This document shows, piece by piece, positions 63,168 to 64,000 of a stretch of 64,000 nt of DNA. Every line of letters starts with the position of its first letter. Position 1 is the stretch's first letter. The stretch comes from Pantoea sp. WMus005 (GTDB lineage Bacteria; Pseudomonadota; Gammaproteobacteria; Enterobacterales; Enterobacteriaceae), in the NCBI RefSeq assembly GCF_013415305.1, contig NZ_JACBXU010000006.1, forward strand, positions 168,417-232,416, given 5' to 3'. The notes under the pieces were generated by a model. It was not told where the DNA came from and searched no databases. It worked only from the letters and a program-made list of their open reading frames with translations. The position numbers were made by a program, and so were the translations under genes.

Positions 63168-63701
63168 ATGAAAGCGCTGATTCTCTATTCCACCCGCGAT
63201 GGGCAAACAAAGAAGATTGCCTCTTCTATAGCTGAGGTAATCCGTCAGCAGCAGCCATGCGATGTGCTGGACATTCAGGATGCTGCCCTGCCTGACTGGG
63301 CACAGTATGATCGCGTGCTGATTGGCGCCTCTATCCGCTACGGCCATTTCCAGCCGGTCGTCGATAAGTTCGTAAAGCTTCATCTTCAGGAGTTGCAGCA
63401 GCGTACCAGTGGTTTCTTTTCGGTGAACCTCACGGCGCGTAAACCCGAGAAGCGTTCTCCTGAAACTAATGCTTATACGCAGAAGTTCCTGGCCAACTCG
63501 CCGTGGCAACCTGATTGCTGTGCCGTGTTTGCGGGCGCGCTCTATTATCCGCGCTATCGCTGGTTTGATCGCGTCATGATTCAGCTGATTATGCGTATGA
63601 CCGGCGGTGAGACAGATTCCACAAAAGAAGTGGAGTACACGGACTGGCAGCAGGTACGCACTTTTGCCAATGATTTTGCACAGTTACCAGGCAAATCGTA
63701 G
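63168..63701 (+). CDS. hemG: HemG, menaquinone-dependent protoporphyrinogen IX dehydrogenase
   Basis: HemG oxidises protoporphyrinogen IX to protoporphyrin IX and passes electrons to quinones. The 177-residue flavodoxin-like protein has the FMN-binding LILYSTRDGQTKKIA, LIGASIRYGHFQPVVDKF, FFSVNLTARKPEKRSPETN and a basic/aromatic membrane-contact C-terminus. It is the last gene before the rRNA operon, as in E. coli. Confidence 0.94.
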   Translation: MKALILYSTRDGQTKKIASSIAEVIRQQQPCDVLDIQDAALPDWAQYDRVLIGASIRYGHFQPVVDKFVKLHLQELQQRTSGFFSVNLTARKPEKRSPETNAYTQKFLANSPWQPDCCAVFAGALYYPRYRWFDRVMIQLIMRMTGGETDSTKEVEYTDWQQVRTFANDFAQLPGKS

Positions 63702-63759
63702 CGAAATAGCGCGATTTGATGAAAATTACTGCGAACGATAATCTTTTCGTAATAAACAC

Positions 63760-63787
63760 TTGTCAGCCCGCGCGAACTCCCTATAAT
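63760..63787 (+). promoter_or_regulatory. rRNA operon promoter P1
   Basis: TTGTCA (63760-63765) and TATAAT (63782-63787) are spaced 16 bases with a GC-rich discriminator GCGCCTCC after, all typical of stringently controlled rrn P1. An AT-rich stretch just upstream (about 63720-63757) would be the UP element; Fis sites are likely further up but I cannot place them. Confidence 0.88.
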
Positions 63788-63878
63788 GCGCCTCCATCGA
63801 CACGGAACACCGGCAACGGGAAACGGGCTGAGAGGCACAGGAAACTGCGCCGCCGGAGAAAAACTTCTGAGAAAGAGG

Positions 63879-63906
63879 TTGACTCTGCAGGAGGAAAGCG
63901 TAATAT
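63879..63906 (+). promoter_or_regulatory. rRNA operon promoter P2
   Basis: TTGACT (63879-63884) and TAATAT (63901-63906) are spaced 16 bases and lie about 120 bases downstream of P1, the usual rrn tandem-promoter distance. Confidence 0.85.
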
Positions 63907-63945
63907 ACGCCACCTCGCGACAGGACGCTAACGCACTGTTCGCAC

Positions 63946-63957
63946 TGCTCTTTAACA
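63946..63957 (+). promoter_or_regulatory. rrn leader antitermination boxA
   Basis: TGCTCTTTAACA is the NusB/NusE-binding boxA of the rRNA leader. The 16S gene itself begins beyond base 64000; context (after hemG) suggests rrnA (rrsA). Confidence 0.88.
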
Positions 63958-64000
63958 ATTTATCAGACAATCTGTGTGGGCACTCGCAGGATTGATATCA

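Overview
This window is a chromosomal segment of a gamma-proteobacterium of the order Enterobacterales. Gene order and protein sequence follow the E. coli/Salmonella wec-hem-cya-uvrD-met-ubi-tat-fad-rrnA region closely. The differences (moderately high GC content, glpT between yigL and yigM, a DUF1456 gene beside metR, an extra TPR/glycosyltransferase gene beside rmuC) suggest family Erwiniaceae, most likely Pantoea or a close relative. This placement is inferred from sequence feel and synteny, not from a database search.

Layout. 1-10.6 kb: the enterobacterial common antigen (ECA) operon, wecA (3' part only), wzzE, wecB, wecC, a scar where rffG and rffH should be, then wecD, wecE, wzxE, wecF, wzyE and wecG, all on the plus strand with short overlaps. 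10.7-11.2 kb: four tRNA genes (Arg-CCG, His-GTG, Leu-CAG, Pro-TGG) behind one strong promoter. 11.5-11.9 kb: the small RNA gene glmZ with a full sigma-54 control region (two GlrR sites, an IHF site, a -24/-12 promoter). 11.9-16.0 kb: hemCDXY on the minus strand. 16.2-24.7 kb: cyaA (TTG start, CRP site), lptM, dapF, yigA, xerC, yigB and uvrD (LexA box). 24.7-26.0 kb: corA with a leader that carries a candidate leader peptide and hairpin. 26.0-35.7 kb: an AbrB-family membrane protein, rarD, yigI, pldA, recQ, rhtC, a DUF1460 lipoprotein, rhtB, pldB and yigL. 35.7-43.4 kb: glpT, yigM, a structured repeat region, a DUF1456 (YehS-like) gene, metR/metE and ysgA. 43.7-47.4 kb: udp, a TPR-glycosyltransferase-like gene and rmuC. 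47.5-53.6 kb: ubiE-ubiJ-ubiB-tatA-tatB-tatC, tatD and rfaH. 53.9-63.7 kb: ubiD, fre, fadBA, pepQ, yigZ, trkH and hemG. 63.7-64.0 kb: promoters P1 and P2 and boxA of an rRNA operon whose 16S gene lies beyond the window.

How the genes work together. Most of the window is housekeeping: envelope polysaccharide assembly (ECA), tetrapyrrole synthesis, cAMP signalling, DNA repair and dimer resolution (uvrD, recQ, xerC), methionine synthesis, ubiquinone synthesis, Tat export and fatty-acid oxidation. I did not find a defence island, prophage, transposon or CRISPR array. The points most worth a second look are the internal rffG-rffH deletion inside the ECA operon, the uncharacterised TPR-glycosyltransferase-like gene between udp and rmuC, the DUF1460 lipoprotein between rhtC and rhtB, the relocated glpT with its own GlpR/CRP-like sites, the nested inverted repeats downstream of yigM, the corA leader, and the absence of cyaY from its usual place next to cyaA.
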